A stretch of DNA of 64,000 nucleotides from JAWLCA01 sp041687395. Lineage in GTDB: Bacteria > Pseudomonadota > Alphaproteobacteria > Rhodobacterales > Rhodobacteraceae. Below the pieces are notes generated by a model, which was not told where the DNA came from, made no database searches, and was given only the letters and a program-made list of their open reading frames with translations. A program made the translations under genes and the position numbers. Below, in pieces: positions 1 to 9,600 of the stretch (position 1 is its first letter; the number at the start of each line of letters is the position of its first letter). Location of the stretch: contig JAWLCA010000015.1 in NCBI GenBank assembly GCA_041687395.1, positions 1 through 64,000 on the forward strand. The letters are read 5' to 3'.

Positions 1-174
1 CATCAAGAGCGGCATAGCATGGCATACTGGTTCTCCTTCATCGTGTCGGCACAACGCCGATCATAGGGTGACCAGTGTGGGAGATCCCGGCCTTGCCGGC
101 GAGAACGCCCACCCGCGATTACGCCAAGTGGTCCACCCACTGGGATAGAATTGTCCCGTTCAGGAGGACCAGAA

Positions 175-453
175 ATGGCAGGAAAGCGGGACAAACCCGA
201 AGACATCGTCCTGAAGCTTCGTCAGGTCGAAGTTCTTCATGGGCAAGGACTGGCGATCTCCGACGCGGTGCGCCAGATCGGCGTGACCCAGCAGACCTAT
301 TGCCGCTGGCGCAAGCAGTATGGCGGCATGAACCGCGATCACCTCAAGCGGTTGAAGGAGCTTGAAACGGAGAACCAGCGGCTACGGCGCGCAGTCTCGG
401 ATCTGACGCTGGACAAGATGATCCTGGCGGAGGCTGCACGGGGAAACTTCTGA
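175..453 (+). CDS. IS3-family transposase, OrfA (helix-turn-helix subunit)
   Basis: This is the small OrfA of an IS3-type element, 92 residues, which binds the element's ends. The N-terminal part (about residues 8-50) is the HTH_Tnp_1-type helix-turn-helix with the motif VTQQTYCRWRKQYGG. A leucine-rich helix follows (KELETENQRLRRAVSDL), the usual dimerisation zipper before the switch into OrfB. I chose the ATG at 175 because a strong AGGAGG lies 8-13 bases upstream; an in-frame GTG/ATG at 151 lacks this. OrfB follows in another frame, as is normal for IS3, where it is made by frameshifting. OrfB is broken here, so the element is very probably inactive. Confidence 0.85.
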   Translation: MAGKRDKPEDIVLKLRQVEVLHGQGLAISDAVRQIGVTQQTYCRWRKQYGGMNRDHLKRLKELETENQRLRRAVSDLTLDKMILAEAARGNF

Positions 454-860
454 GCCCTTCGCGCCGTCGCAAGTGCATCGAGCATGTGCGGCAGGCGCTC
501 GGCATATCCGAGCGCCGCGCCTGCCGCACACTCGGGCAGCACCGATCGACGCAGCGCAAGGTTCCATGCGGCACACCGGACGGGGAGCGGCTGACGGAAG
601 AGATCATCGAGATGGCCCGCGCCCACGGGCGTTACGGCTATCGGATGATGACCGGACTGCTGAACAAAGCCGGCTGGCATGTGAGCCACAAGCGGGTCGA
701 GCGGATATGGCGGCGCGAGGGGCGTGAGACGTCCCGCGGAAACAGGCAAAAAAGGGCCGACGCTGGCTTGGCGACGAGTCCTGCGTCCGGCTCCGGCCGG
801 AGCGCCCGAACCACGTCTGGTCCTACGATTTCGTCCAGGACCGGACACATGACGGATGGT
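454..860 (+). pseudogene. IS3-family transposase OrfB, frameshifted and truncated
   Basis: OrfB would be the DDE integrase subunit. The first part, from about 486, is in one frame and carries the typical HTH_21 region (HGRYGYRMMTGLLNKAGW then VSHKRVERIWRREG). Near 725-740 the reading frame changes: the expected continuation (KQAKKGRRWLGDE, then RPERPNHVWSYDFVQDRTHDG) is in a different frame. Similarity ends at about 858, just after the first catalytic Asp region (WSYDFV). The rest of the DDE domain is missing, and about 85 bases later the next insertion sequence begins. Clear remnant, not functional. Confidence 0.75.
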
Positions 861-944
861 GCGCGGTTCGCAGCTCGAGCTTGTGACCGGCCTCGAGCTG
901 GCCGTTGCCGAGGGCACCTGATGCTCTGGGGCGGCAATCTCGCG

Positions 945-2459
945 ATACTGTTGAAAAAGTCCGTTGTTTGGCGTCCGGAGCTTTGATTCACTCGTTCTGA
1001 GAGTGGAGGGCATCGCGATGATGGGGCCAAGGCAAGTTGCGCAGGGCGCGCTGTTTTACGAGTTCTCGATCGAAGGGTTCGTGCCCCTGGATCACCCGGT
1101 GCGCGACATCGACCCGTTCCTCGATCTGTCGCATGTGCGGCCGCTGCTCGCACCTTTCTATAGCTCTTGCGACCGCCCGTCGATCGATCCCGAACTGATG
1201 ATCCGCATGCTGCTGCTGGGCTATTGCATGGGCATCCGGTCCGAGCGGCGGCTCTGCGAAGAGGTCCATGTCAATCTGGCGTATCGGTGGTTTTGCAGGC
1301 TCGACCTGACCGACGCGGTTCCCGATCATTCGACATTTTCCAAGAACCGCCACGGCCGCTTTCGCGAGAGCGGCCTGTTCCGGCATCTGTTCGAGACCGT
1401 CTTGCAACGCTGCATGGATGAAGGTTTGGTCGGCGGTCACAGCTTCGGCGTCGATGCCAGCCTGATCCCTGCGAATGCCAATCAGACCTGCGGCATCGAC
1501 AGCAAGGAAGGCCTGCCGCCGGTCCTCACGTCCCGCGCCGTTGGACGAATATCTTGAAACACTCGACGATGCGGCCTTCGGCGCAGCGACCGACGCCATT
1601 CCCAAGTACGTCTCGCCGGTGGACCCGGCCGCTCGCTGGACGGATGCCGATGGCGGTGCCGCCTACTTTGCCTATTCCACCAATTATCTGGTGGATCTGG
1701 CCAATGCCGTGATCGTGGATGTCGAACCCACAGCTCCAATCCGGCCAGCGGAGGCGCGTGCCGCTCGGGACATGATCGACCGGGTGCAGGCACGCTTCGG
1801 CATCAAACCTGGCAAGCTGGTCGGCGATACAGGCTACGGATCGGCCGAGATGCTGGGCTGGCTGGTGGAGGACCGCAAGATCGTACCTCACATCCCGGCC
1901 TGGGACAAATCGAAACGCACCGACGGCACCTTCTCGCGGGAGGACTTTGCCTACGATACGACCGCCGACAGGTATACGTGCCCTGCCGGAAATACGCTCG
2001 AAATGTCCCGCCGGAAATTCTCGAAGCCGCGCCCCACGAATGTCAGCAAGGACGGTTTGATCCGCTACAGGGCGCGCAAACAGGATTGCGACACCTGCCA
2101 CCTGAAAGCGCAATGTTGCCCGACCAACCTGCCAGGAAAGTGCTCCGATCCGTTCACGAAGCAGCAAGAGACATCGGCCGCGACATCCGCAAAACCGACG
2201 CCTACATGACCTCGTTCATGCAAAGGCGAACGGTCGAGATGCTTTTTGCCCATCTGAAGCGATACATCGGCCTGCGAATGATGCGACTGCGTCGACCCAA
2301 AGGCGCAACCGAGCAATTCCAGCTCGCCGCAACCGCCCAGAACCTCCGCAAACTGGCCAAATTGGTGACCCTGCCAGCCCCCGCATGAAGCGGGAATGGC
2401 AATCAACTCGCTTTGAATGCCAGTCAGAACGCGTCGAGCGCCGACTTTTTCAACAGTAT
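945..2459 (+). mobile_element. IS1182/IS5-like insertion sequence with 17-bp terminal inverted repeats
   Basis: The element is 1,515 bp. Its left end starts ATACTGTTGAAAAAGTC (945-961) and its right end reads GACTTTTTCAACAGTAT (2443-2459), an exact reverse complement over 17 bp, after which the ends diverge. It lies next to and downstream of the truncated IS3 copy. One transposase gene fills it. I could not find a convincing target-site duplication in the bases just outside the repeats (GCG on the left, GCC on the right). The IS1182 versus IS5 assignment rests on the transposase N-terminus and length and is not certain. Confidence 0.8.
1018..2388 (+). pseudogene. IS1182/IS5-like DDE transposase with two frameshifts
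   Basis: The N-terminal DUF772-type domain reads well (FVPLDHPVRDIDPFLDL and the helical CMGIRSERRLCEEVHVNL), followed by VDASLIPANANQ with the first catalytic Asp. The frame shifts by one near 1540; the next frame carries DEYLETLDDAAFG to CDTCHLKAQCCP, including LVGDTGYGSAEML with the second Asp. A compensating shift near 2130 restores the first frame for the C-terminal block RTVEMLFAHLKRYIGLRMM, with the catalytic Glu, and LAATAQNLRKLAKL. All catalytic regions survive, so only two indels separate it from an intact transposase. The start at 1018/1021 is favoured by GGAGG about 10 bases upstream. Confidence 0.8.
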
Positions 2460-2548
2460 GCCCGCTTCGCCGCCGGCGTTCCCTTTGGTTGCGATCCGTC
2501 GTGCGGGCACCTATGGCTTGGGTGAGGTCACGGAGCGGCGGCGCAAAG

Positions 2549-4123
2549 ATGTTCGAAGTCATCTGCATTACCTTTGCCTTCTTCTTCGGTCTGGCCGTGC
2601 GACAGATCGGGCTGCCGCCGCTCGTCGGTTTCCTGGCGGCCGGTTTTGCGGTAAATGCCTTCGGGCCGGGGCTGGGTCTGCCTGAGGATACGGGTGAGAT
2701 CCTGAAGTATGTCTCGCATCTGGGCGTCCTGCTGCTGCTGTTCGCCGTGGGCCTGAAGCTTCGCCTGGGTCAGATCGCGCAACCGCAGGTGCTGGGCGGG
2801 TCGCTGATCCATTTCGGTTTGACCACGGTGGTCTTCACCCTTGGCCTCGCGCTGTTCATGCGGCTCGACTGGAACACGTCGCTGCTGCTGGCGATGGCGT
2901 TGTCGTTTTCGTCGACCGTGTTCTCGGCCAAGATTCTGGAAGCCAAGCGCGACATCGGTGCCTTTTACGGCCGCACCGCCATCGGCATTCTGATCGTGCA
3001 GGACATCATCGCGCTTGTTGTGCTCGGGATCTGGGGCGGGCAGGCGCCGACGGTCTGGGCGCTTGGGGTCTTTGCCTTGCCGCTGCTGCGACCCGTGCTG
3101 CACTGGCTGCTGGATTTCACCGGCCATGACGAGTTGCTTGTTTTGATGGGGATGCTGCTGGCGCTGGTCGTCGGCGGGATGGGCTTTGAAAGTGTCGGGC
3201 TGAGTTCCGAGATCGGCGCGCTGGTGATGGGGCTGATGTTGTCCACGCACAAGCGCGCAAAGGAGCTTTCGGAAGCGATCTGGGCACTGAAGGAGATCTT
3301 CCTTGTCGGGTTCTTCCTGCAGATCGGCATGTCGGGGCTGCCTGGCGTGAACGACCTGATCTTCGCCCTGGCCTTTGCGCTGCTGCTGCCGCTCAAGGGG
3401 GTGCTGTTCTTCTTCCTGCTGCTTCTGTTCCGGCTGAGATCGCGCACGGCGTTCATGGCGGCGGCCAGTCTGACGGCCTACAGCGAGTTCGGCCTCATCG
3501 TCGCCGCAGTGGTGCTGCCGGAGTGGCTGGTGCCGCTGGCGGTGACGGTCAGCCTGTCGTTCGTGATCGCCGCGCCGATCAACCGCGCGGCACAGCGACT
3601 GTTCGACCGGTTCGAGGACCGCTTGCAGCGCTTCGAGCCGGCGCGGGTGCACCGCGACGAACTGCCGACCGACCTTGGCAATGCGCGGGTCCTGATCCTG
3701 GGCATGGGACGCACCGGAACGGCGGCCTATGACTACCTGATTGCGTCCAGCGACCGGATCGTGGCCATCGACGCGGACACCTACAAGGTAGAGGCGCACC
3801 GCGAGGCGGGCCGCAACGTGCTCTTCGCCGATGTCGAGGATGCCGGGTTCTGGCGCGGCCTGAACGTGTCGAATCTTGAAGCGGTCATTCTGGCGATGGA
3901 CAACGTCGAGGCCAAGGAAAGTGCGGCGAGCGCCCTGCGGAGGAACGGTTTCGAAGGGCCAATCGTGTCGCACGCGCTGTTCGAGGAGCATATCGAGCGC
4001 CTGAAGAACGCAGGCGCCACGCACACCTATCTGACGATGAACCATGCCGGGATGGGGCTGGCCGATCATGCGGCGCGCGCGATCGACCTGGATATTTCGC
4101 CATCCCAGACCGAGTCCGCCTGA
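2549..4123 (+). CDS. Kef-type monovalent cation:proton antiporter (CPA2) with TrkA-N domain
   Basis: Predicted inner-membrane K+/H+ (or Na+/H+) antiporter of 524 residues. About twelve hydrophobic segments cover residues 1-375, starting FEVICITFAFFFGLAVRQIG, with the CPA2 core pattern (LLLFAVGLKL; SLTAYSEFGLIVAAVVL). From about residue 377 there is a cytoplasmic Rossmann TrkA-N domain (ARVLILGMGRTGTAAYD) and the acidic end of beta-2 (VAIDAD), which binds a nucleotide to gate transport. I chose the ATG at 2549 because it begins the first membrane helix; the open frame runs back to 2417, but that part overlaps the insertion-sequence end. The IS lies only about 90 bp upstream, so the native promoter may be altered. 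KefB versus KefC cannot be told apart here. Confidence 0.87.
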   Translation: MFEVICITFAFFFGLAVRQIGLPPLVGFLAAGFAVNAFGPGLGLPEDTGEILKYVSHLGVLLLLFAVGLKLRLGQIAQPQVLGGSLIHFGLTTVVFTLGLALFMRLDWNTSLLLAMALSFSSTVFSAKILEAKRDIGAFYGRTAIGILIVQDIIALVVLGIWGGQAPTVWALGVFALPLLRPVLHWLLDFTGHDELLVLMGMLLALVVGGMGFESVGLSSEIGALVMGLMLSTHKRAKELSEAIWALKEIFLVGFFLQIGMSGLPGVNDLIFALAFALLLPLKGVLFFFLLLLFRLRSRTAFMAAASLTAYSEFGLIVAAVVLPEWLVPLAVTVSLSFVIAAPINRAAQRLFDRFEDRLQRFEPARVHRDELPTDLGNARVLILGMGRTGTAAYDYLIASSDRIVAIDADTYKVEAHREAGRNVLFADVEDAGFWRGLNVSNLEAVILAMDNVEAKESAASALRRNGFEGPIVSHALFEEHIERLKNAGATHTYLTMNHAGMGLADHAARAIDLDISPSQTESA

Positions 4124-4144
4124 CCGAAGCGCTGTTCGTGGCCG

Positions 4145-5017
4145 TCAGCCCGGCAGAAGCTCTGCCAGTAGCGGATTCGGGAAACGGCGCGCGCGGGTGA
4201 TGGCGAGGAAGGTCTCGCGCATGTCGTCGAGCCGGGCGGCCTCGATCAGACGGCCGGTGGCGAGTTCGTCCTGCACCACGATTGGGGGGATGACCGCCAG
4301 CCCCGCGTCGGCGCGGGCAAGCAGCCGCAGCATGGCCATGTCGTCGGCCTCGGCCGCGATGGCGGGGACGACGCCCATCCGGGCGGTCAGCGCATCGAAC
4401 CCCGCGCGCAGCGAGGTGTCGGGCGCGGGCAGGATCAGGGGTTCGGCGGCCAGAAGCACGGCAAGGGGGCGCGCGCCGTCCCGGATGCGCGCGGGCGTGC
4501 CGATCAGGCTGACGGTCTGCTCGGCCAGGCGGTGGATCAGCCACGGGCTGACCGCGTCGCGCGCAGGGGCGAGGTTCGTCAGCACCACGTCGAGCGCCAG
4601 CGCCTCGAGCATCCGCAACAGTTCGGGCTGGGAGCCTGAGCGCAGCACGACCTCGACATCCGGGCGCCCGATCAGCGGGCCGAGGAACTGCATCTGGAAA
4701 TTCCGCGACAGGGTCGACAGCGCCCCCACCCGCAGCGCGCGGCGCGCCCGACCGGTTTCGTGCAGCGTGGCCGTCAGATCCTCGGCGGTGCGGAAGATCG
4801 CGTCGGCATGGTCGAGCGCGATGCGCCCCGCCTCGGTCAGCACCAGCCCGCGGCCGCGCCGCTCGAACAGGTCCTGGCCGAGCGATGCCTCCAGCGCGCG
4901 CAGCTGCGCCGACAGCGCCGAGGCAGACAGGTTCAGCCCGCGCGCCGCGCCGGTGAGCGTGCCGTCATGGGCGACCGCGCGGAACAGGCGCAGGTGGTGC
5001 AGGTTCAGGATGGCCAT
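4145..5017 (-). CDS. LysR-family transcriptional regulator
   Basis: A 290-residue LysR regulator. The N-terminal winged helix-turn-helix (residues 3-62) reads LHHLRLFRAVAHDGTLTGAA and then LSASALSAQLRALEASLGQDLFERRGRG. The rest is the two-lobe effector-binding domain (from about residue 92, RALRVGALSTL). It is divergent from the bicarbonate-transporter-like gene across a 125-bp gap that is AT-rich compared with its surroundings, the classic layout for a LysR protein controlling its neighbour. The recognition helix resembles NhaR-type regulators, which sense ions, and would suit control of a Na+-coupled transporter; that link is inference. Confidence 0.85.
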   Translation of the reverse strand: MAILNLHHLRLFRAVAHDGTLTGAARGLNLSASALSAQLRALEASLGQDLFERRGRGLVLTEAGRIALDHADAIFRTAEDLTATLHETGRARRALRVGALSTLSRNFQMQFLGPLIGRPDVEVVLRSGSQPELLRMLEALALDVVLTNLAPARDAVSPWLIHRLAEQTVSLIGTPARIRDGARPLAVLLAAEPLILPAPDTSLRAGFDALTARMGVVPAIAAEADDMAMLRLLARADAGLAVIPPIVVQDELATGRLIEAARLDDMRETFLAITRARRFPNPLLAELLPG

Positions 5018-5142
5018 CGGGGGCCTCGTACGCCATGGCGATTGTTGTATCAGAACGAATGATAGATCAGAAAATATGTCATTTTATAGGATGTCAATCT
5101 GCGGTCTATCCGGGGCGTCGCAACCTGATGGAGCCGTCCCCC
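5018..5142 (+). promoter_or_regulatory. Divergent promoter/operator region of the LysR - SbtA pair
   Basis: This 125-bp gap between divergent genes holds an AT-rich core (about 5041-5100) in a GC-rich setting. AATGA at 5058-5062 and TCATT at 5079-5083 form an inverted pair with 16 bp between the arms, a possible LysR-type site. TATCAGAACG and TTTATAGGA resemble parts of promoter elements, but no clean -35/-10 pair can be fixed by eye. The function is inferred from gene layout. Confidence 0.45.
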
Positions 5143-6141
5143 ATGGAGCTTGTCCTCGACTTCCTTTCGACCTTTGTCGCACAGCTTCAGTCGCCGACGC
5201 TGGCCTTTCTGCTGGGCGGCATGCTGATCGCGGCCCTTGGCAGTCGGCTCGAGATTCCGGATCCGGTCTATCGCTTCATTGTCGTGCTGCTGCTGCTGAA
5301 GATCGGCCTGGGCGCGGGCATCGCCATCCGCGAGGCCGATCCCGCCGAGGTCGCGCTGCCGGCGCTGCTGTCCTTCGCGCTGGGTACGCTGATCGTGCTG
5401 CTGGGGCGTGTCACGATCGGCAGGCTTCCCGGCCTGAAACCCGAAGACGGGATGGCCACGGCAGGGCTGTTTGGCGCGGTCTCGGCCTCTACCCTTGCTG
5501 CGGCGATGATCATGCTGGAAGAGGACGGCATGGCGTTCGAGGCTTGGGTGCCCGCGCTTTACCCGTTCATGGATATCCCCGCGCTGATCACCGCCATCGT
5601 GCTGGCGCAAATGGCGCAGGGCCGCAAGGCCGGCCGGCGCCTGCCGCAGATCCGCATGATCGTCGCCGACAGCTTGCGCGGCTCAGCGATCTCGGCATTG
5701 GGGCTGGGGTTGATCCTGGGCCTGCTCGCGCAGCCGGATCCGGTCTATGCCAGTTTTTACGAGCCGCTGTTCCGGGGGCTTCTGTCGATCCTGATGCTGG
5801 TGATGGGGATGGAGGCCTATACCCGTCTGGCAGAGTTGCGCCGCGTCGCGCATGTCTATGCGGCCTATGCGGTGACGGCCCCCTTCGTGCACGGCATGCT
5901 GGGCTTCGGGCTGGGGTATCTGGCGCATCTTGCCACCGGATTCTCGCCCGGCGGGGTCGTCCTGCTGGCGGTGATGGCGGCGTCGAGTTCCGACATCTCG
6001 GGCCCGCCGACGCTGCGTGCGGCCATCCCCTCGGCCAATCCGGCGGCGTATATCGGTGCCTCCACCAGCCTTGGCACGCCGGTCGCGCTGCTGTCGGTGC
6101 CGCTGTGGATGGCGCTGGCCGAAATCGTCTTTGCCCTGTGA
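5143..6141 (+). CDS. sbtA: SbtA-like sodium-dependent bicarbonate transporter
   Basis: A 332-residue, strongly hydrophobic protein of the SbtA (DUF897) family, which imports bicarbonate with Na+. It shows two inverted halves of about five helices each: the first with EIPDPVYRFIVVLLLLKIGL and LFGAVSASTLAAAM, the second with LMLVMGMEAYTRLAELR and MAASSSDISGPPTLRAAIP, the conserved loop containing the substrate site. The ATG at 5143 has GGAG 9-12 bases upstream; an in-frame ATG at 5128 is an alternative. The PII-like gene follows after 11 bp. The pairing with a PII-like protein and the divergent LysR regulator strongly supports an SbtA role, though the true substrate has not been shown. Confidence 0.85.
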   Translation: MELVLDFLSTFVAQLQSPTLAFLLGGMLIAALGSRLEIPDPVYRFIVVLLLLKIGLGAGIAIREADPAEVALPALLSFALGTLIVLLGRVTIGRLPGLKPEDGMATAGLFGAVSASTLAAAMIMLEEDGMAFEAWVPALYPFMDIPALITAIVLAQMAQGRKAGRRLPQIRMIVADSLRGSAISALGLGLILGLLAQPDPVYASFYEPLFRGLLSILMLVMGMEAYTRLAELRRVAHVYAAYAVTAPFVHGMLGFGLGYLAHLATGFSPGGVVLLAVMAASSSDISGPPTLRAAIPSANPAAYIGASTSLGTPVALLSVPLWMALAEIVFAL

Positions 6142-6152
6142 AGGAGACCCCC

Positions 6153-6467
6153 ATGACCCAACCCGCCATCAAGCTGACCATCATCGTCGAACGCCTGCTG
6201 AAACCCGCGGTCGAGCGCCTGCTGTCCGACGCCGGGGTGACAGGCTGGTCGGTGTTTCCCGGCGGCGGCCGCGGCACCCACGGTGTCCACCGAACCGAGG
6301 CGGCCCAACTGGTGCGCGAATTCGCCATCGTCAAGATCGAGGCCGTCCTGCGCGAACGCGCAACAGCCGAGCGTCTGGCCGAAACGCTGACGCAGGAATA
6401 TCTCGCCCAGCAACCCGGCATCGTCTGGCTGGAGCCGGTTGAGGTGCTGCGCAGCGCAAAGTTCTGA
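6153..6467 (+). CDS. PII-like (SbtB-type) regulatory protein
   Basis: A 104-residue protein with the ferredoxin-like PII fold: a first strand KLTIIVERLLKPAVERLLSD, a glycine-rich loop FPGGGRGTHGVHR in the T-loop position, and EFAIVKIEAVLRERATAERL as the third-strand/helix block. It lacks the uridylylated Tyr region of GlnB/GlnK. SbtB proteins bind adenyl nucleotides and control SbtA. An AGGAG lies 6-10 bases before the ATG. It sits 11 bp after the transporter and is followed by a very strong hairpin, so the two genes probably form one transcript. Confidence 0.8.
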   Translation: MTQPAIKLTIIVERLLKPAVERLLSDAGVTGWSVFPGGGRGTHGVHRTEAAQLVREFAIVKIEAVLRERATAERLAETLTQEYLAQQPGIVWLEPVEVLRSAKF

Positions 6468-6470
6468 CGC

Positions 6471-6513
6471 CCCCTTCGCCGGGCGGTCGGCCTGCATCCG
6501 CCCGGCGAAGGGG
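6471..6513 (+). terminator. Perfect 16-bp inverted repeat after the sbtA-PII pair
   Basis: CCCCTTCGCCGGGCGG (6471-6486) pairs perfectly with CCGCCCGGCGAAGGGG (6498-6513) around an 11-nt loop, starting 3 bp after the stop codon. No T-run follows (CTATATCC), so it may stop polymerase inefficiently or protect the 3' end of the mRNA instead. It is symmetric and could act on either strand. Confidence 0.65.
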
Positions 6514-6610
6514 CTATATCCGGTGTCATTCGCCCGCCACACCGCAAGGCATTTGTTAACGCTGATCGGTGCAAGGTCGCCGGAACGCCGGGGCAGGGGC
6601 GGGCGACGGT

Positions 6611-9600
6611 ATGGGACGGAGCATGGGCGTTTCGCAGATCGCGAGGGACACGGCGCTGCCGGCGGATGGGGCGGGGGCGCTGAACCGGCTGATCGTCTCG
6701 CTTCTCAGCGATCTGGTGCGCACTCCGGTCGCCGCCACCGACGCTGCCGTGAACGAGGCGCTGGAACGGCTGGGCCGTCAGGGGGGCTTTGACCGAGTCT
6801 ACGTCTTTCTGCTGCGCGATGGCTCGATGATCGACAATACCCATGAATGGGCCGCGCCGGGCATCGCGCCCGAGATCGAGAACTTGCAGGGCCTGCCGAA
6901 GGAGGTTGTCGGCGACTGGTGGCGCGTGTTCGCACGCGACGCCGTGGTCGAGATTCCGGACGTGAAGGCCCTGCCTGCCGCGGACCCGGCGCGCGACCTG
7001 CTCATCGCGCAGGGAATTCAATCGCTCCTGGCAGTACCGCTGATGGAGAATGATCGGCTGATCGGCTTTCTGGGCTACGACTCGGTTCTTTCGACCCGGC
7101 GTCTGACGGACGAAGAGGTGTTTCTGCTGCGCGCGGGCGCGAACGGAATCGCGGCGCTTCTGGCGCGTCGCAATGCGAATCGCGACCGGGACGCCGCACT
7201 TGGCCGGCTGCGGGCCACCATGTCGGCTGTGCCCGACATGGTTATGGAGGTCGATTCCGCCGGTCGCTACGTTCAGTGCCATTCCACCGGCGTCGGCCAT
7301 TTCCCGATCGATCCGCAGGCGGTTCTGGGCAGGACGCTGGAGGAGGTGTTGCCACCCGAGGCCGCGGCCGAGCGGCGACGGCTGATGGCAGAGGCGGCGG
7401 AAAAGGGTGTCTCGCGCCGAGAGCGTGTGGCCTATGTTGCGGACGAGACGACCCGCCATGCCGAGGTGACGGTGTCGCGCAGCGGCCAGGACTGCGACGC
7501 GCCGGATTACCTGTTCGTGCTGCGCGACGTGACCGGGCAGGTGGCGCGCGAACGCGCCCTGAAGCGGCTTGGCAGCGTGGTGAAGCGCACGTCGAACGTG
7601 GTGGTCGTCACCGATCCCGAACAGCGAATCGAATGGGTGAACGCCGCCTACGAGAAGCTGACCGGCTACACCCTGCAGGAGGTGCAGGGCCGCAAGCCGC
7701 AGGAGATCACCGGCTGCCCCGAAAGCGACCCCGAGGTGATCGAGAAGATCCGCCGCGCGCTTCGGGCGCAGTGGCCGGTGCGCGCGGAACTGGTCAACCA
7801 GGATCGGAAGGGCCGGCGCTACTGGATCGAGATGGACATCCAGCCCCTGCTGGAAAAGGACGGCACCTGCTCGGGCTTCGTGGCGGTGCAGACCGACGTG
7901 ACCGCCCGCAAGGCGCAGGCCGCCGAGCAGGCGCGTCTGGCGGCCGCGGCGGAACAGGCCCGCACCCGGCTTCAGGTCGCGATCGAGGCGTTGCCGGATG
8001 CCTTCGTCTGCTTCGACGCCGACGACCGGCTGTCGATCTTCAACCGCAAATACGTGGATCTTTATCCCCGGTCGGCCGATGTGGTGCGCGAGGGCGTGCA
8101 CTGGGAGGAAATTCTGCGGGTCCGGATGGGTAACCGCGAGTTTCCCGAGGCCGAGGGGCGAGAGGCGGAATGGGCCGAGGCGCGGCGCGCCGATCACCGA
8201 CAGGCCTATTGCGAGCGCGAGCAGCGCCTGGCCGATGGCCGCTGGCTGCGGGTGATCGAACGCGACATGCCCGACGGCGGCCGCGTCGGCTTGCGGATGG
8301 ACATCACCCGGTCGAAACTGGCCGAGCAGCGGTTGCTTGACGTCATCGAAGGGGCGCGCGCCGGCACCTGGGAGCATGATCTTCTGACGGGGGTGGAGAC
8401 CTCGAACGAGATCTGGGCCGAACTGCTGGGCTATACCGTGGAAGAGCTGGGCACCGTGGAGGGCGACGATTGGCTGGCACTCGCCCACCCCGAGGACGGC
8501 CCGCGGATGATGGCGCAGATCGAGGCCTGCGCGCGGGGCGAGATCGACGCTGTCGACATGGAAATGCGGATGCGCCACAAGGCGGGCCACTGGGTCTGGA
8601 TGCGCAGCCGCGGGCGTGTCACCGCGCGCGACGCGAACGGCCGGCCGCTGGTGATCTCGGGCCTCGATTTCGACATCACCGAGGAAAAGGAACGTCAGGC
8701 CGCGCTGGCCGCTGCACTGGCCGAGCAGGAGCGGGCCGAGCGCCGGTTCCGCGACGTCTCCGAATTCGGCCGGTCCTGGATCTGGGAACAGGACGCCGAT
8801 CTGCGCTTCAGCTACCTGTCGGACGGCTACTGGGCGCTGACCGGGCTGCGGCCGGGTCAAGTGATTGGCCACCGCCGCGAGGATCTGATCGCCGATCGCG
8901 GGTCCGTCGCAGAAAACCGCGACTGGAACGAACTGAACCGCAAGATTGCCGCGCGCGAGCCGTTCAACGGCTTCGTCTACCGGACCAACACCGCCCAGAG
9001 CGGGGGCGAAGAGGTCTGGATGCAGATCAGCGGAAAGCCGATGTTCGACGAGGCGGGTGCCTTCCTTGGTTATCGCGGGGTCGGGGCAGACGTGACCGCG
9101 CTGCAGCGCGCGCGCGAGGCGGCGGAAGAGGCGAGCCGCGCCAAGTCACGCTTCCTGGCGAACATGAGCCACGAGATCCGCACCCCGCTGAACGGCATCC
9201 TGGGCATGGCCGAGTTGCTGGAGGACGTCACCACCGACGACCACGCGCGCGAGATGATCGGAATCATCCAGGAATCCGGCGAACTGCTGCTGTCGATCCT
9301 GAACGACCTGCTGGATCTGGCGAAGATCGAGGCCGGCAAGCTGACGCTCGAGGATATTCCCTTCAACCCGGCCGAACTGATCGCCCGGCTGGAGCCGATC
9401 TACGGGTTGCGCGCGCAGGGCAAGGGCGTATCCTTCGCGGTCGAGATCGCCTCGGGCTGCGCGGTGCCGCGGCGGGGCGATCCGACGCGACTGCTGCAGG
9501 TGCTGCACAACCTGCTGGGCAATGCGATCAAGTTCACCGAGCAGGGCGAGGTACGGCTGCGCCTGCAGGGCGGCAGCACCGGCCCGATCGTGATAGAGGT

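Noticed and set aside
2528..4069. Long minus-strand open frame (513 codons) over the Kef antiporter
   Set aside because: It is the antisense of a clear membrane transporter and consists of Gln/His/Arg-rich shadow sequence.
5588..8872. Minus-strand open frame of 1,094 codons
   Set aside because: It spans the ends of three plus-strand genes and the hybrid kinase; high GC leaves few stops on the opposite strand, and the sequence has no domain I recognise.
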